Shown here: positions 1-9,310 of the stretch, piece after piece
Layout: every line of letters begins with the position of its first letter
Position numbering within the stretch: the first letter of the stretch is position 1
NCBI RefSeq assembly: GCF_944387275.1
Contig: NZ_CALXEG010000020.1
Span: forward strand, 1-51,278
Direction: 5' to 3'
Length of the DNA: 51,278 nt
Source: an uncultured Pseudoflavonifractor sp.
GTDB lineage: Bacteria > Bacillota > Clostridia > Oscillospirales > Oscillospiraceae
Translations under genes and position numbers: made by a program
The notes under the pieces: model-generated
The model's database searches: none
What the model was told of the DNA's origin: nothing
What the model saw: the letters and a program-made list of their open reading frames with translations, nothing else

Positions 1-444
1 ATGACACAGAAATATCTGGGTATGGCCGTGGGCTTCCCCGAGAAATCCGCCGATGTGCGCCTGGCTCAGTATGAGACAGGATCAAGAACCCCTAAGGCAG
101 ACCTGACTGCTGCCCTGGCACAGGTGCTTGATGTATCCCCCCACGCACTCTCTGTTCCGGATATAGACTCCTATGTTGGGCTCATGCACACCCTGTTTGC
201 CCTGGAGGATAACTACGGGCTGAAAGTCACAGAACAGGATGGTGTACTCTCCCTGCAGGTAGATTTCCGCAAAAATAAGGATGCTGCCAGACTTCACGAG
301 ATGCTCTGGGCCTGGCGGGAACAGGTGGCCAAATTGGAAGCCGGTGAGATCTCTCAGGAGGACTATGACCGCTGGCGTTACCACTACCCGGAGTACGACA
401 GCAGCCAGATCCACGCCAAGGTGCCGCCGGAGGGCCTGATCTGA
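1..444 (+). CDS. XRE-family helix-turn-helix regulator, 5' end outside the window
   Basis: The visible 147 residues start inside a helix-turn-helix: the segment TQKYLGMAVGF...ADVRLAQYETGSRTPK looks like helices 2-4 of a Cro/CI-type DNA-binding domain. The ATG at position 1 is therefore probably an internal methionine, with the true start upstream. Residues 50-147 form a charged C-terminal part (DFRKNKDAARLHEMLWAWREQ) with no enzyme motif. Proteins of this shape are common as repressors on integrative elements of gut Clostridia. The gene ends with TGA at 442-444 and is followed by a strong terminator. It points toward the 3' end of guaA, a known integration site for genomic islands, so it is probably element-borne (inference). 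The operator and partner genes are not visible. Confidence 0.75.
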   Translation: MTQKYLGMAVGFPEKSADVRLAQYETGSRTPKADLTAALAQVLDVSPHALSVPDIDSYVGLMHTLFALEDNYGLKVTEQDGVLSLQVDFRKNKDAARLHEMLWAWREQVAKLEAGEISQEDYDRWRYHYPEYDSSQIHAKVPPEGLI

Positions 445-521
445 CCCTCTCACTTGTAGGCCACAGGAGAGCCTGTTTGTTGCACAAAATCAGTAAATTC
501 AGATACATGAGAGCAAAATAA

Positions 522-561
522 AAAAGGTCTAACTGATCGGCAAAAATCAGTTAGACCTTTT
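522..561 (+). terminator. Rho-independent terminator after the XRE gene
   Basis: A perfect 16-bp inverted repeat (522-537 with 546-561, 8-nt loop) starts with an A run and ends with a T run. It can stop transcripts from either side: the XRE gene on the plus strand, and anything reading out of guaA on the minus strand. Confidence 0.85.
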
Positions 562-718
562 CTCTTAGAATAAAAATCCTGCGAATTCGCAAGCCACCCA
601 AATCACCAGAATAACTCTGAATTTGACGGGTGCTATCAATCTGCTATCAAAGGGGAAATCTGAAATCCGAAAACCCAGTGTTTATGCGGGTTTACAGGCT
701 CCCATATCCACTTTTTAC
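562..718. other. AT-richer spacer with short direct repeats, next to the guaA 3' end
   Basis: No gene is evident here. The 9-mer TGCTATCAA occurs at 631-639 and again at 642-650, one helical turn apart. The stretch is AT-richer than its surroundings and lies directly against the guaA stop codon (719-721). Short direct repeats beside the 3' end of a conserved gene are typical of recombinase arm sites or of an attachment-site edge. No integrase is in the window, so this is only suggestive. Confidence 0.35.
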
Positions 719-2260
719 TTATTCGAACTCCACCGTGGCAGGGGGCTTGGAGGTGATGTCGTAGCAGATACGGTTGATGCCCTTGACCTCGTTGACGATG
801 CGCACGGACACCCGGTCCAGTACCTCGTAGGGGATGCGGGCCCAGTCGGCGGTCATGAAGTCGTCGGTGGTCACGGCCCGGAGGGCCAGGGTGTAGTCGT
901 AGGTGCGGCCGTCGCCCATGACGCCCACGGAGCGGGTGTTGGTCAGGACGGCGAAGTACTGGTTGATGCTGCCGTCCAGGCCGGCCTTGGCGATCTCGTC
1001 CCGGAAGATGAAGTCGGCCTCCCGGAGGGTGTCGGCCTTCTCCTTGGTGATGTCGCCGATGATACGGATGGCCAGGCCGGGGCCGGGGAAGGGCTGGCGG
1101 GAGACCAGGTACTCGGGCAGGCCCAGCTCACGGCCCAGCTGCCGGACCTCGTCCTTGAACAGCAGGCGCAGGGGCTCGATGATCTCCTTGAAGTCCACAT
1201 AGTCGGGCAGGCCGCCCACGTTGTGGTGGGACTTGATGACGGCGGCGTCTCCGGCGCCGGACTCGATGACGTCGGGATAGATGGTGCCCTGAGCCAGGAA
1301 GTCCACGGCGCCGATTTTCTTGGCCTCCTCCTCGAAGACCCGGATGAACTCCTCACCGATGATCTTGCGCTTGCGCTCCGGCTCGGTCACGCCGGCCAGC
1401 TTGCCCAGGAAGCGGCTCTCGGCGTCCACACGGACAAAGTTGATGTCCCAGCGGGCAAAGGCGCGCTCCACCTCGTCGCCCTCGTCCTTGCGCATGAGGC
1501 CGTGGTCTACGAACACACAGGTGAGCTGATTGCCCACCGCCTCGGCCAGCAGGGCGGCCACCACGGAGGAGTCCACGCCGCCGCTGAGGGCCAGCAGCAC
1601 CTTGCCGCTGCCCACCTTGTCCCGGATCTGCCGGATGGCGGTGTGCTTGTAGTCCCCCATGGACCAGTCGCCAACGGCGCCGCAGACCTCATAGAGGAAG
1701 TTGCGGATCATGGCCACGCCGTTTTCCGTGTGGTTGACCTCGGGGTGGTACTGCACGCCGTAGAAGCCCCGCTTCTCGTCGGCAATGGCCACGTTGGGGC
1801 AGGCGTCGGAGTGGGCCACCAGGTCGAAGCCCTCGGGCACCTTGGCCATATAGTCGCCATGGCTCATCCAGGAGATGCCCTGGGCGGGCAGGCCCTTGAA
1901 GAGCTTGCAGTCGGTATTGTAATAGGTCTCCGTCTTGCCGTACTCCCGGGCGGAATCGTCCTGAGCGGCGGTCACCCGGCCGCCCAGGGTGTGGGCCATG
2001 AGCTGGCAGCCGTAGCAGATGCCCAGCACGGGGATACCCAGATCAAAGATTTCGGGGGCCACATGGGGGGCCTTCTCGTCGTAGACGCTGTTGGGGCCGC
2101 CGGTGAAGATGATGCCGATGGGCGCCATGGCCTTGATCTGCTCCAGAGGAGTGGTATAGGGCTTGACCTCGCAGTAGACGCCGCACTCACGCACGCGGCG
2201 TGCGATGAGCTGGTTGTACTGACCGCCAAAGTCCAGAACAACGACAAGCTGATGGGACAT
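719..2260 (-). CDS. guaA: GMP synthase (glutamine-hydrolysing)
   Basis: Converts XMP, glutamine and ATP to GMP in the cytosol, the last step of guanine nucleotide synthesis. The 513 residues match the family length. An N-terminal class I glutamine amidotransferase domain has its nucleophile in GICYGCQ (Cys82) and the rest of the triad in HPEVNHT (His172, Glu174). The ATP-pyrophosphatase domain follows, with the PP-loop SGGVDSS at about 226-232. The C-terminal dimerisation domain ends [14 protein letters not shown] at 2260 is preceded by GAAAGAAGG. The gene is transcribed away from the ATPase/HEPN cassette, and its 3' end faces the putative element edge at 1-718. No purine riboswitch was seen in its leader. 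Confidence 0.97.
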   Translation of the reverse strand: MSHQLVVVLDFGGQYNQLIARRVRECGVYCEVKPYTTPLEQIKAMAPIGIIFTGGPNSVYDEKAPHVAPEIFDLGIPVLGICYGCQLMAHTLGGRVTAAQDDSAREYGKTETYYNTDCKLFKGLPAQGISWMSHGDYMAKVPEGFDLVAHSDACPNVAIADEKRGFYGVQYHPEVNHTENGVAMIRNFLYEVCGAVGDWSMGDYKHTAIRQIRDKVGSGKVLLALSGGVDSSVVAALLAEAVGNQLTCVFVDHGLMRKDEGDEVERAFARWDINFVRVDAESRFLGKLAGVTEPERKRKIIGEEFIRVFEEEAKKIGAVDFLAQGTIYPDVIESGAGDAAVIKSHHNVGGLPDYVDFKEIIEPLRLLFKDEVRQLGRELGLPEYLVSRQPFPGPGLAIRIIGDITKEKADTLREADFIFRDEIAKAGLDGSINQYFAVLTNTRSVGVMGDGRTYDYTLALRAVTTDDFMTADWARIPYEVLDRVSVRIVNEVKGINRICYDITSKPPATVEFE

Positions 2261-2328
2261 CGTCCGACCTTCTTTCTCTGATTTTCCGCCTGCTCCCGTT
2301 GAAGGGCCAGCGCGGGATTTTATAGTTT

Positions 2329-2357
2329 AGAATACCATATTTCCACCCCGGACGCAA
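2329..2357 (-). promoter_or_regulatory. Candidate guaA promoter
   Basis: On the minus strand TTGCGT (2352-2357) is followed after 17 nt by TATTCT (2329-2334). The -10 is preceded by TGG, an extended -10 signature. It lies about 70 bp upstream of the guaA ATG. Confidence 0.55.
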
Positions 2358-2463
2358 GCAACGAGGCCTACAAACCGAGGACAATCCCGATCTGGATTGC
2401 CGTCATCTCTGACAGGGCGAGGGCATGGGGCGGAGAAAAACAGCAAAAAATTGGGCGAGAGTA

Positions 2464-2520
2464 TGTCAAATAGGAAAATACTGTGTTACAATGAGACAAC
2501 AGGCAATTCGAACGGGGTGA
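2464..2520 (+). promoter_or_regulatory. Candidate promoter and RBS of the ATPase/HEPN cassette
   Basis: TACAAT at 2487-2492 is preceded by TGT, giving an extended -10. The -35 region (TGTCAA, 2464-2469) is poor. A GGGGTGA ribosome site (2514-2520) sits 6 nt before the ATG at 2527. This appears to be the only promoter for the two-gene unit. Confidence 0.5.
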
Positions 2521-2526
2521 AACGAG

Positions 2527-5500
2527 ATGGAAACCTTTCAAGATATCATCCTCAGTGAAATCCATGTAGGGGACCGAGTCCAGATCTGCTACGGGCAGCA
2601 GGGGGCCCAGACCGCCACAGGTACGGTGCTGCGCATCAACGAGGTGCTGATCCACCTGAAAAGCGAGAAGAGCGAGCCCAGAATCCTGCTGAATCAGATC
2701 ATCTCCTTTGATATCCTTCCGCCTGAAGAGGAGCAGCAGGACGGCGGCGGGGAGGAGCAGCAGGATCCTGCGCCCGATGTCCGGACGGTGCCTGCGGGGC
2801 ATGTGCTGGCCGACCTGCGGGCGGAGCTGAAGCGGGAAGAGAAGCCTCTGGACGTCAAGACGGCGGCCAAGCTGCTGCGGAAGGCGCTGAAGGAGGAGCC
2901 CAAGACCGTCCGGGAGACGGCCGGCGGCGTGCTGGACAGCCTGGAGAACGCCGTGGCCAACCACACCCTGGCGGACAAGCTCCACGACCTGAAGGCCCGG
3001 ACCAACCGGATCGAGCAGACGGCGGAGACAGCGTCGTCCAAGGCGCTGCTGGCGGTCCTGATGGGCGTGCTGGAGCTGGGCGCGGGGGAGTATCAGACGG
3101 CGGCCCTCTGCTTTTCCCAGGCTGAGTGGCCGGAGCTGGCGGCCGAGTGCCTGATCCAGGCCGAAAAACCGGAGGAGGCCCTGCCGCTGCTGGTCCAGTC
3201 GGCCCTCAGCGGGCGCTGCCTCCAGTACGCGGGCTGCCGGGTCCTGGGCGAGGGGTGCCGTAAGGCGCGGAATCTCTCCCCCATCATCCGGGGCAAGGAG
3301 CAGACCGAGGACGAGGAGACCCTCCACCGGCTGCTGCTGGCCGCCGCTGTGGCAGCGGAGCGAGAGAGCGTGGAGCTGGAAGGGGATGCCTCCGCCGCGT
3401 CCGGTGAGCTGCTGGACGCCCTGTTCTATGCGCTGCCCGCCTCCTGGAAGGAGCTGAGCCAGGAGGTGCGTGACCGGGAGGAGCAGATGGCCCAGGCAGA
3501 GCTGGAGCGCCAGAAGGAGGAGGCGGCGCCCGCGGAGACGGCGGCCCTGACCACCACCATCCAGAATTTCTTCCCGGAGAAGCGGTACGGCTTCCTGCGG
3601 GCATACCCGGACAATATCTTTTTCTATGTCACCCAGGTGACCGACCAGGACCTGGCGCTGCGGCAGCTCCTGGCAAAAGGGAACTACAGCGGCCTGGAGG
3701 TGTCCTACGAGCGGGGGACCAACCACCTGGGCGCTCTGGCGGCCTCCAACATCCGCCTGACCGAGCGGGGCCAGCAGGAGGCGGACAAGCGGCTGGGGCG
3801 GATCGGCCGGGATGAGTTTCAGCAGGGCACCCTTCTGTTCTATCAGAAGGACAAGACCTGGGGCAAGGTGGTGGACCTGAAGGGCAACAAGTGGTCCTTC
3901 AAGGACAACGCCCTGGTAGACCCCTGGCTGGAGGAGTACTGCCACACCAACCTCTTTTTCAGTGAGCAGGAGGTGTTGTTCCGTCTGGACACCCTGAAGG
4001 ACGGCAAACAGGTGGTAGGCCAGATGATGCGGGAGCAGCCCTTCAATGACGCGGAGATCAGCTATCTCCAGCTCAAGCCCTCGGCAGAGCGGCTGGAGCA
4101 GTGGGAGGTCTTCAAGGCGGCGCTGGAGGCGCCCCCCAAGCAGGATGAGTCCGACCCCTATGAGGACTGCCCCTATGAGGCCCTGGAGCCGGCCAAGGAC
4201 CTGCCCGGCGGGGAGAAGAACCAGACCCCGCTGAGCAAGCGGGTGCAGCCCGTGTCCGAGGAGAAGCAGAGCGACGACAGCGTCCAGAAGCCGGCGGAGC
4301 CCGCTCAGCCCGCGCCCGCCCCGGCGCCCAAGCCGGAGGACGAGCCGGTGCGCAAGTCCACGGCCTGGAAGCTGGGGGACCCCTGCCCCAACTATGACAA
4401 GGCCCACCAGCTGCTGATCCGGGGCAATCTGGAGACGGCGCTGTACTACTACAAGCAGGCCCTGGAGCGGGAGGAAAAGCTGGAGTCCACGGTGGCGGAT
4501 CTGATCGGCCTCTATAACCGCCTGCCCGACAGCTGGCAGGACGCGGTGGACCTGTTCAACCACTACCGGGACTACCTCACCAAGGAGAAGGCCCTGAACC
4601 TGGAGATCCAGATCTACCAGAAGGGCAAGACCACCGACGCCCTGGAGCACCTGTGCACCGTGCTGGAGCAGGCCATCCGGGCCGCCAACCGGGGCAGCCG
4701 CAAGTCCCACCACATGATCCAGAAGGCCCAGACCTACATCCGTCTGGGCCGGTATGGCGACGCCCTGGAGACCTACCGCAGGTGGCGGGACCTGTACAGC
4801 CAGTACCGCAGCACGCCCGAGGGCGACCGGCTGGCCAAGGCCGAGCTGTCGGTGAAGAAGGGGGAGGCCACCTGCTACTACCACCAGGGCGAGTTCGCCG
4901 AGGCCGAACGGCTGGCCAAGGAGGTGCTGCGCCTCTATCCCGCCGATCCCATCGCCAACGGCATCCTGGACCGCACCCTGGGGGTGGGCACCTATACCCA
5001 GGACGAGTTCAATGACGAGAATTTTGACGAGGATGACGACGGGGACGAGGTGAGCGACGGCCTGCTCAACGGCTATGTGCTCTCCCGTATCCGCAATCTG
5101 GACCTGGCCGCGGTGGTCAAGAGCCACATCTCCGCCGGCCACTATATCGGCACGCCTTCTGAGGCCGTGCAGGAGATCCGGAAGCAGGTCGACGCCGGCG
5201 GCGGCTCGGCCAAGGCCCGCAGCGACAAACTCTTTGCGGCGGCCAGGATCGTGGACGAGCTGCTGGACCGGTATGAGCCGGGGCGCAGATACGGCGCCAT
5301 GTGGAAAAAGAAGCTCACGGTCCAGAACGAGAAGATCTATGCCTCCCGGGCCATTGCGGCCTGGGGCGACTACATGGTGGACAACGCCAATCAGCTGGAC
5401 ACCGCCCGGTTCGCCTACCTGTCCTGCCTGCCCAACCTGGGCCCCAGGGACCGCTGCTTCCGGGACTCGGTGTACTGTTTCCTCCGGTCCTACACCATGG

Positions 5501-7755
5501 GCCAGCGGGAGCTGTCCAACTTCATCTCCGCCCAGCAGAACGCCAGCAGCCACGACGGACTGGACTTCAGCTTTCTCTCCGAGCGGAGCCTGGCCGACGC
5601 CCTGTACCCTGAGTTCCTGGTGGGCGTGCTGCGCCTGATGCGGGAGCTGCGGGGCCGCCGCCTGGACTTCAAGCAGGGCCTGTACGACGCCAAGCCCCTC
5701 CGGGAGGGCCTGCTGCGCCAGCTGGGCCGGGTGCTGGAGGAGCCGGTGACCATGCGGGAGGACATGGCCGATTTCAGCCGCCTTCTCAACCGGGCGGGCG
5801 ACCTGCTGCGCAAGCGGGAGGAGGAGCTGGCGCGGCATATGGAGGAGTGTGCCCGCCACGTGATGGGCAGCCTGGAGGAGGAGCGCAGCTTCCACGAGCT
5901 CCAGTCCTCCGACTGGGCCAACTGGCTGGACGCCACCGACTACGCCCGGCTCCAGGAGTTCTGCGACATCCTGCGCCGGGAGTGCGACTACCACAAGGGC
6001 ATGGACTTCGAGCACCGGGCCGAGTGCCTCAAGGACACCATCCAGCGCATCGACCAGCTCAACGCCGCCATCCGGGAGACCCCCACCCGCCTGTCCTTTG
6101 ACGTCTACGTCCCCGCCCTGGAGGACATCCGCAGCCAGCTCACCGAGCAGCAGACCAATATGTATGAAATGCTGCCGCCCCAGCTGACCTGGGAGCTGTC
6201 CACGCCGCCCCACTACGACGCCAGCGGCGAGGTGCGGGTGTACCTGACTGTGTCCAACCAGCGCAACCACCAGACCGCCGACACCATCGAGTACGAGGGC
6301 GACGGCGAGGACATCCTGTCCTGCCGGCCCGAGGACGACCGGGGCAGCATCAACGGCCTGCGGGGCGACACCCACACGGAGGTCATCCTGCTGGTGCGGC
6401 TCACCGAGCAGGCCCGGCAGATGGGCAGCTTCACCCTGAACCTGCGGTACAGCTACCGCTATAACCGTACCGCCAAGGACTTCACCAAGAGCGAGCCCCA
6501 GGTGACAGAGCTGACCTGCGTGGTGCGGACGGAGCAGTTCCGCAAGCTGGCCAACCCCTACACCAAGAACGTGGGCAGCCCCATGCACGACGAGACCATG
6601 TTCTACGGCAGAAACGACGAGCTGGACCGGATCTGCGGCAAGATCTGCCCCCCCGACGCGCCCCCCAGCTACAGCCACGGCATCGCCATCTACGGCCAGA
6701 CCCGCACGGGCAAGAGCAGCCTGCTCTACCACCTGAAGCGCCGCCTGAGCCAGCCAGCCTACCGGGACCGGGTGGTGATCTGGGAGGTCCAGAACATGGG
6801 CGACATCCTGATGGACAGCGGAAACGCGGTGGTGGGCTTCTTCTACCACATCCTCAACATCGCCCAGGAGGCCTTCGACAACCGGCCCGAGCTGGCCGCC
6901 GCTCTGGCCGAGCGGGAGGTGGAGAACCCGGCGGAAAAGATCCTGGGGCGGCCGGAGTACGCCTCGGTGCTCTTTGCCAACTACATGCGCCAGCTGGACC
7001 GGATCTTCCGGGAGCGGGGCATGGTGGTGGTGGTGCTGCTGGACGAGTTCACCTACCTGCACACCAAGATCAAGGACGGCACCATCACCAGCGACTTCAT
7101 GAAGTTCTGGAAGGGATTTCTGCAGAACTACTGCGTGTTCGCCGTGGTGGCCGGACAGGACGACATGCCCGACTTCATCCGGGAGAACCAGAACGAGTTC
7201 GCCTGCATGGAGCTGATGCGCATCACCTACCTGGAGGAGGAGCCGGCCAAGCAGCTCATCCGGGAGCCCCTGATGCGGGAGAACCACCTGGCCGAGACCC
7301 CCTTCCGGGAGGGCGCGGTGGACACGCTGTACAACCTGACGGCGGGCAGCGCCTACCTGACCATCCTGCTGTGCGCCAACCTGGTGGACTACATGAACGC
7401 CAGCGGCGCGGCCATGGCGGGGGAGGCCATCGTGAAGAGCTTCCTGCGGACCCGGGCCTTTGGGCGGATGTCCTTCCTGGACGAGTCTATCTTTGAACCC
7501 CAGCTCAACGAGCGGGGCCGGCCGGAGCTGAAGGAGATCAACGAGAAGATCCTGCTGGCAGTGGCCCGGATCTCCCGGACCACCGGGCAGGCCAGCCAGC
7601 GGGAGATCTGCGCCGCCCTGCCCGGGGAAGAGGGCGTGAAAAACGCCCTGGACCGGCTGGTGCAGCGCAATGTGCTGGAACAGGTGACCGGCGACGCCTA
7701 CCGCATTGAGGTCAAGCTGCTGGAGCGCTGGCTGCTGGAGACAAGAGGGGAGTAG
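2527..7755 (+). CDS. Large multidomain STAND-type ATPase with cold-shock-like and TPR regions (putative conflict/defence protein)
   Basis: 1742 residues; I recognise the architecture but no named family. In order: a small barrel at about 10-65 (HVGDRVQICYG...TGTVLRIN, SH3/Sm-like); a helical, charged region to 340; a cold-shock-like segment at about 342-412 with RNP1-like KRYGFL and RNP2-like NIFFYV; a second such segment at about 430-500 (DKTWGKVVD); a proline/acid-rich linker at 535-612; TPR-like helices at about 615-815 (GRYGDALETYRRW, GEFAEAERLAKEVL); an acidic stretch near 828-842; more helices to 1185; a beta-sandwich at about 1185-1335; then a P-loop NTPase with YGRNDELDRI near 1360, Walker A GQTRTGKSS at 1390-1398 and Walker B VVVVLLDEF with D1506/E1507. 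A winged-helix-like end (QREICAALPGEEGVKNALDRL) closes it. There is no signal peptide or membrane segment. The stop is 2 nt before the next ATPase gene, so the two are translationally coupled. Nucleic-acid sensing is inferred from the barrels. Confidence 0.8.
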   Translation: METFQDIILSEIHVGDRVQICYGQQGAQTATGTVLRINEVLIHLKSEKSEPRILLNQIISFDILPPEEEQQDGGGEEQQDPAPDVRTVPAGHVLADLRAELKREEKPLDVKTAAKLLRKALKEEPKTVRETAGGVLDSLENAVANHTLADKLHDLKARTNRIEQTAETASSKALLAVLMGVLELGAGEYQTAALCFSQAEWPELAAECLIQAEKPEEALPLLVQSALSGRCLQYAGCRVLGEGCRKARNLSPIIRGKEQTEDEETLHRLLLAAAVAAERESVELEGDASAASGELLDALFYALPASWKELSQEVRDREEQMAQAELERQKEEAAPAETAALTTTIQNFFPEKRYGFLRAYPDNIFFYVTQVTDQDLALRQLLAKGNYSGLEVSYERGTNHLGALAASNIRLTERGQQEADKRLGRIGRDEFQQGTLLFYQKDKTWGKVVDLKGNKWSFKDNALVDPWLEEYCHTNLFFSEQEVLFRLDTLKDGKQVVGQMMREQPFNDAEISYLQLKPSAERLEQWEVFKAALEAPPKQDESDPYEDCPYEALEPAKDLPGGEKNQTPLSKRVQPVSEEKQSDDSVQKPAEPAQPAPAPAPKPEDEPVRKSTAWKLGDPCPNYDKAHQLLIRGNLETALYYYKQALEREEKLESTVADLIGLYNRLPDSWQDAVDLFNHYRDYLTKEKALNLEIQIYQKGKTTDALEHLCTVLEQAIRAANRGSRKSHHMIQKAQTYIRLGRYGDALETYRRWRDLYSQYRSTPEGDRLAKAELSVKKGEATCYYHQGEFAEAERLAKEVLRLYPADPIANGILDRTLGVGTYTQDEFNDENFDEDDDGDEVSDGLLNGYVLSRIRNLDLAAVVKSHISAGHYIGTPSEAVQEIRKQVDAGGGSAKARSDKLFAAARIVDELLDRYEPGRRYGAMWKKKLTVQNEKIYASRAIAAWGDYMVDNANQLDTARFAYLSCLPNLGPRDRCFRDSVYCFLRSYTMGQRELSNFISAQQNASSHDGLDFSFLSERSLADALYPEFLVGVLRLMRELRGRRLDFKQGLYDAKPLREGLLRQLGRVLEEPVTMREDMADFSRLLNRAGDLLRKREEELARHMEECARHVMGSLEEERSFHELQSSDWANWLDATDYARLQEFCDILRRECDYHKGMDFEHRAECLKDTIQRIDQLNAAIRETPTRLSFDVYVPALEDIRSQLTEQQTNMYEMLPPQLTWELSTPPHYDASGEVRVYLTVSNQRNHQTADTIEYEGDGEDILSCRPEDDRGSINGLRGDTHTEVILLVRLTEQARQMGSFTLNLRYSYRYNRTAKDFTKSEPQVTELTCVVRTEQFRKLANPYTKNVGSPMHDETMFYGRNDELDRICGKICPPDAPPSYSHGIAIYGQTRTGKSSLLYHLKRRLSQPAYRDRVVIWEVQNMGDILMDSGNAVVGFFYHILNIAQEAFDNRPELAAALAEREVENPAEKILGRPEYASVLFANYMRQLDRIFRERGMVVVVLLDEFTYLHTKIKDGTITSDFMKFWKGFLQNYCVFAVVAGQDDMPDFIRENQNEFACMELMRITYLEEEPAKQLIREPLMRENHLAETPFREGAVDTLYNLTAGSAYLTILLCANLVDYMNASGAAMAGEAIVKSFLRTRAFGRMSFLDESIFEPQLNERGRPELKEINEKILLAVARISRTTGQASQREICAALPGEEGVKNALDRLVQRNVLEQVTGDAYRIEVKLLERWLLETRGE

Positions 7756-7757
7756 AG

Positions 7758-9290
7758 ATGAGAAAGACAAATCGCTTTCTGGCGGGCCCCCAGGTGTCCG
7801 GGGACTCCTTCTTCGGGCGGCGGAGCGAGCTGGACCGGCTGGGCGAGTGGATGTTCGGCAGCTCTCCCTGTTACGGGCTGTCCATCGTGGGCCCCCACCG
7901 CATCGGAAAGAGTTCCCTGGTGGCCCAGGTGCTGCGGGAGCACGCCGGGCAGGGCAATGTGCTGGTGATCCGGATGAACCTGGCCGAATACCCGGACGCG
8001 GCCTCCTTCTGGTACATCTTTGCCGAGGAGCTGGAGGGAGCGCTGCGCCGGCAGGGCGTCTGGGACGATGAGCTGGAGCGCGCCCGGGCAAAGCTGGAAT
8101 GCGTGGCGGCCAAGGCGGAGAACTGGTATATGCGCATGCGCCAGCCCCTGACGGCCATGCTGAGAAAGACGCAGACGCAGGGCCTGCGGGTGCTCTGGGT
8201 GCTGGACGAGTTTGACGCGGCCAGGTGGGTGCTGGACGAGAAGTGCTACTTCCAGTTCATCCGCACCCTGTCCTCGGAGACGGACAAGTACAATATGACC
8301 ACGGTCCTCATCTCCCGCAGCCCCGTGGCGGAGATCGAGCGCAGCGCCGACGGCATCTCCACCTTCCACGGGGTGTTCACCACCTTTCCCCTGTACGGCT
8401 TCAGCGACCAGGATATGGACGAGTTCTATGGGGCCCTGACGGATTACGACATCTTCCCCGACGAGGAGATGAAGGGCCGCCTGGCGTACTACTGCGGCCG
8501 GATCCCCTATCTGCTCTCCATGTTCGCCCGGGAGATGGCGGAGGACCAGATGCAGCAGCGGACGGTGGACGCCGACCGGGTGGACGAGATCTTTGCCCGG
8601 CGGCTGAGGGGCGACATTGAGGACTTCTACATAACCCTCCGCAACCGTTTTCAGGAGGACCACCAGCTGGAGGCCATGCTGGGGGCGCTGTTCGGGCCCA
8701 TGACGCTGGAGGAGCAGCGGAACGTGAGCGTGCTGGAGCAGCGGGGCTATCTGAGCGAGGACGAGAACGGATATTATTCCATGACCCGGGACTTCACCAT
8801 ATATCTGGAGCTGCAGCAGACGAATATTCCCCTGTTTGAGACGCTCATCCGGGCGGAACGGCGGCTCAAGGAGATGATCCAGAGGGAGTTTCCCGTCATG
8901 GCGGAGGTGCGCTACCAGGCGGGCAAACCCAAAGAGGAGGAGATCCGCCGGTGGGCAACGGCCCTGGGCCCCTACCAGAGCGCCGGCCTGCCGGGATATC
9001 AGAATTTCCTGGAAAAGACCTACACCAGCTGCCGCACCCTCTCCAACTGGCAGGAGAATCCCTCTTTCCTGGATGGGATCACCCTGGGTACGGTGGTCAG
9101 CATCATCAATACCAGCTGGGAGGACCGCTTTGCCAAGTATTTTCCCAAGGAAGGCGGCGACGGGTGGAAGGACCGGCTGGAGGAGTTCCACCAGATCCGC
9201 AACCCTGTCATGCACGCCAACGGACACCTGATCCCTCAGGATGTTCTCAAGCGGGTGCTGGAGAGCTGCCAGTGCATCTGCGGGCTGTGA
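7758..9290 (+). CDS. STAND-type ATPase with C-terminal Swt1-like HEPN RNase domain
   Basis: 510 residues. The N-terminal P-loop domain has an entry motif FFGRRSELDRL (about 18-28), Walker A GPHRIGKSS (45-53) and Walker B VLWVLDEFD (D150, E151); a sensor-like ISRS follows at 185-188. It resembles the partner's ATPase and NACHT/STAND-like AAA_16 proteins. A winged-helix-like linker (about 300-350) follows. Residues 355-510 look like a Swt1/MAE_18760-type HEPN domain: FETLIRAERRLKEMI at the start, then a helical core with WEDRFAKYF, then HQIRNPVMHANGHL. R481 and H486 form the Rx4H motif with N482, the metal-independent RNase signature. ATG at 7758 is preceded by GAGGGGAG. A strong terminator follows. 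Inferred role: RNA cleavage switched by the ATPase modules, as in abortive-infection systems. Confidence 0.8.
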   Translation: MRKTNRFLAGPQVSGDSFFGRRSELDRLGEWMFGSSPCYGLSIVGPHRIGKSSLVAQVLREHAGQGNVLVIRMNLAEYPDAASFWYIFAEELEGALRRQGVWDDELERARAKLECVAAKAENWYMRMRQPLTAMLRKTQTQGLRVLWVLDEFDAARWVLDEKCYFQFIRTLSSETDKYNMTTVLISRSPVAEIERSADGISTFHGVFTTFPLYGFSDQDMDEFYGALTDYDIFPDEEMKGRLAYYCGRIPYLLSMFAREMAEDQMQQRTVDADRVDEIFARRLRGDIEDFYITLRNRFQEDHQLEAMLGALFGPMTLEEQRNVSVLEQRGYLSEDENGYYSMTRDFTIYLELQQTNIPLFETLIRAERRLKEMIQREFPVMAEVRYQAGKPKEEEIRRWATALGPYQSAGLPGYQNFLEKTYTSCRTLSNWQENPSFLDGITLGTVVSIINTSWEDRFAKYFPKEGGDGWKDRLEEFHQIRNPVMHANGHLIPQDVLKRVLESCQCICGL

Positions 9291-9310
9291 GGCTGAATGG
9301 CCTGAGACAG

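Noticed and set aside
2261..2526. Purine riboswitch in the guaA leader
   Set aside because: The minus-strand leader has a normal promoter and no conserved three-way-junction core that I could find.
2368..8091. Very long open frame on the minus strand opposite the large ATPase gene, and similar ones at 9348-13187 (+), 27019-34788 (+) and 44738-47995 (+)
   Set aside because: They are antisense to genes with clear domains, their products are Gly/Ala/Val/His-rich with no motif, and GC-rich codon use with few stops explains them.
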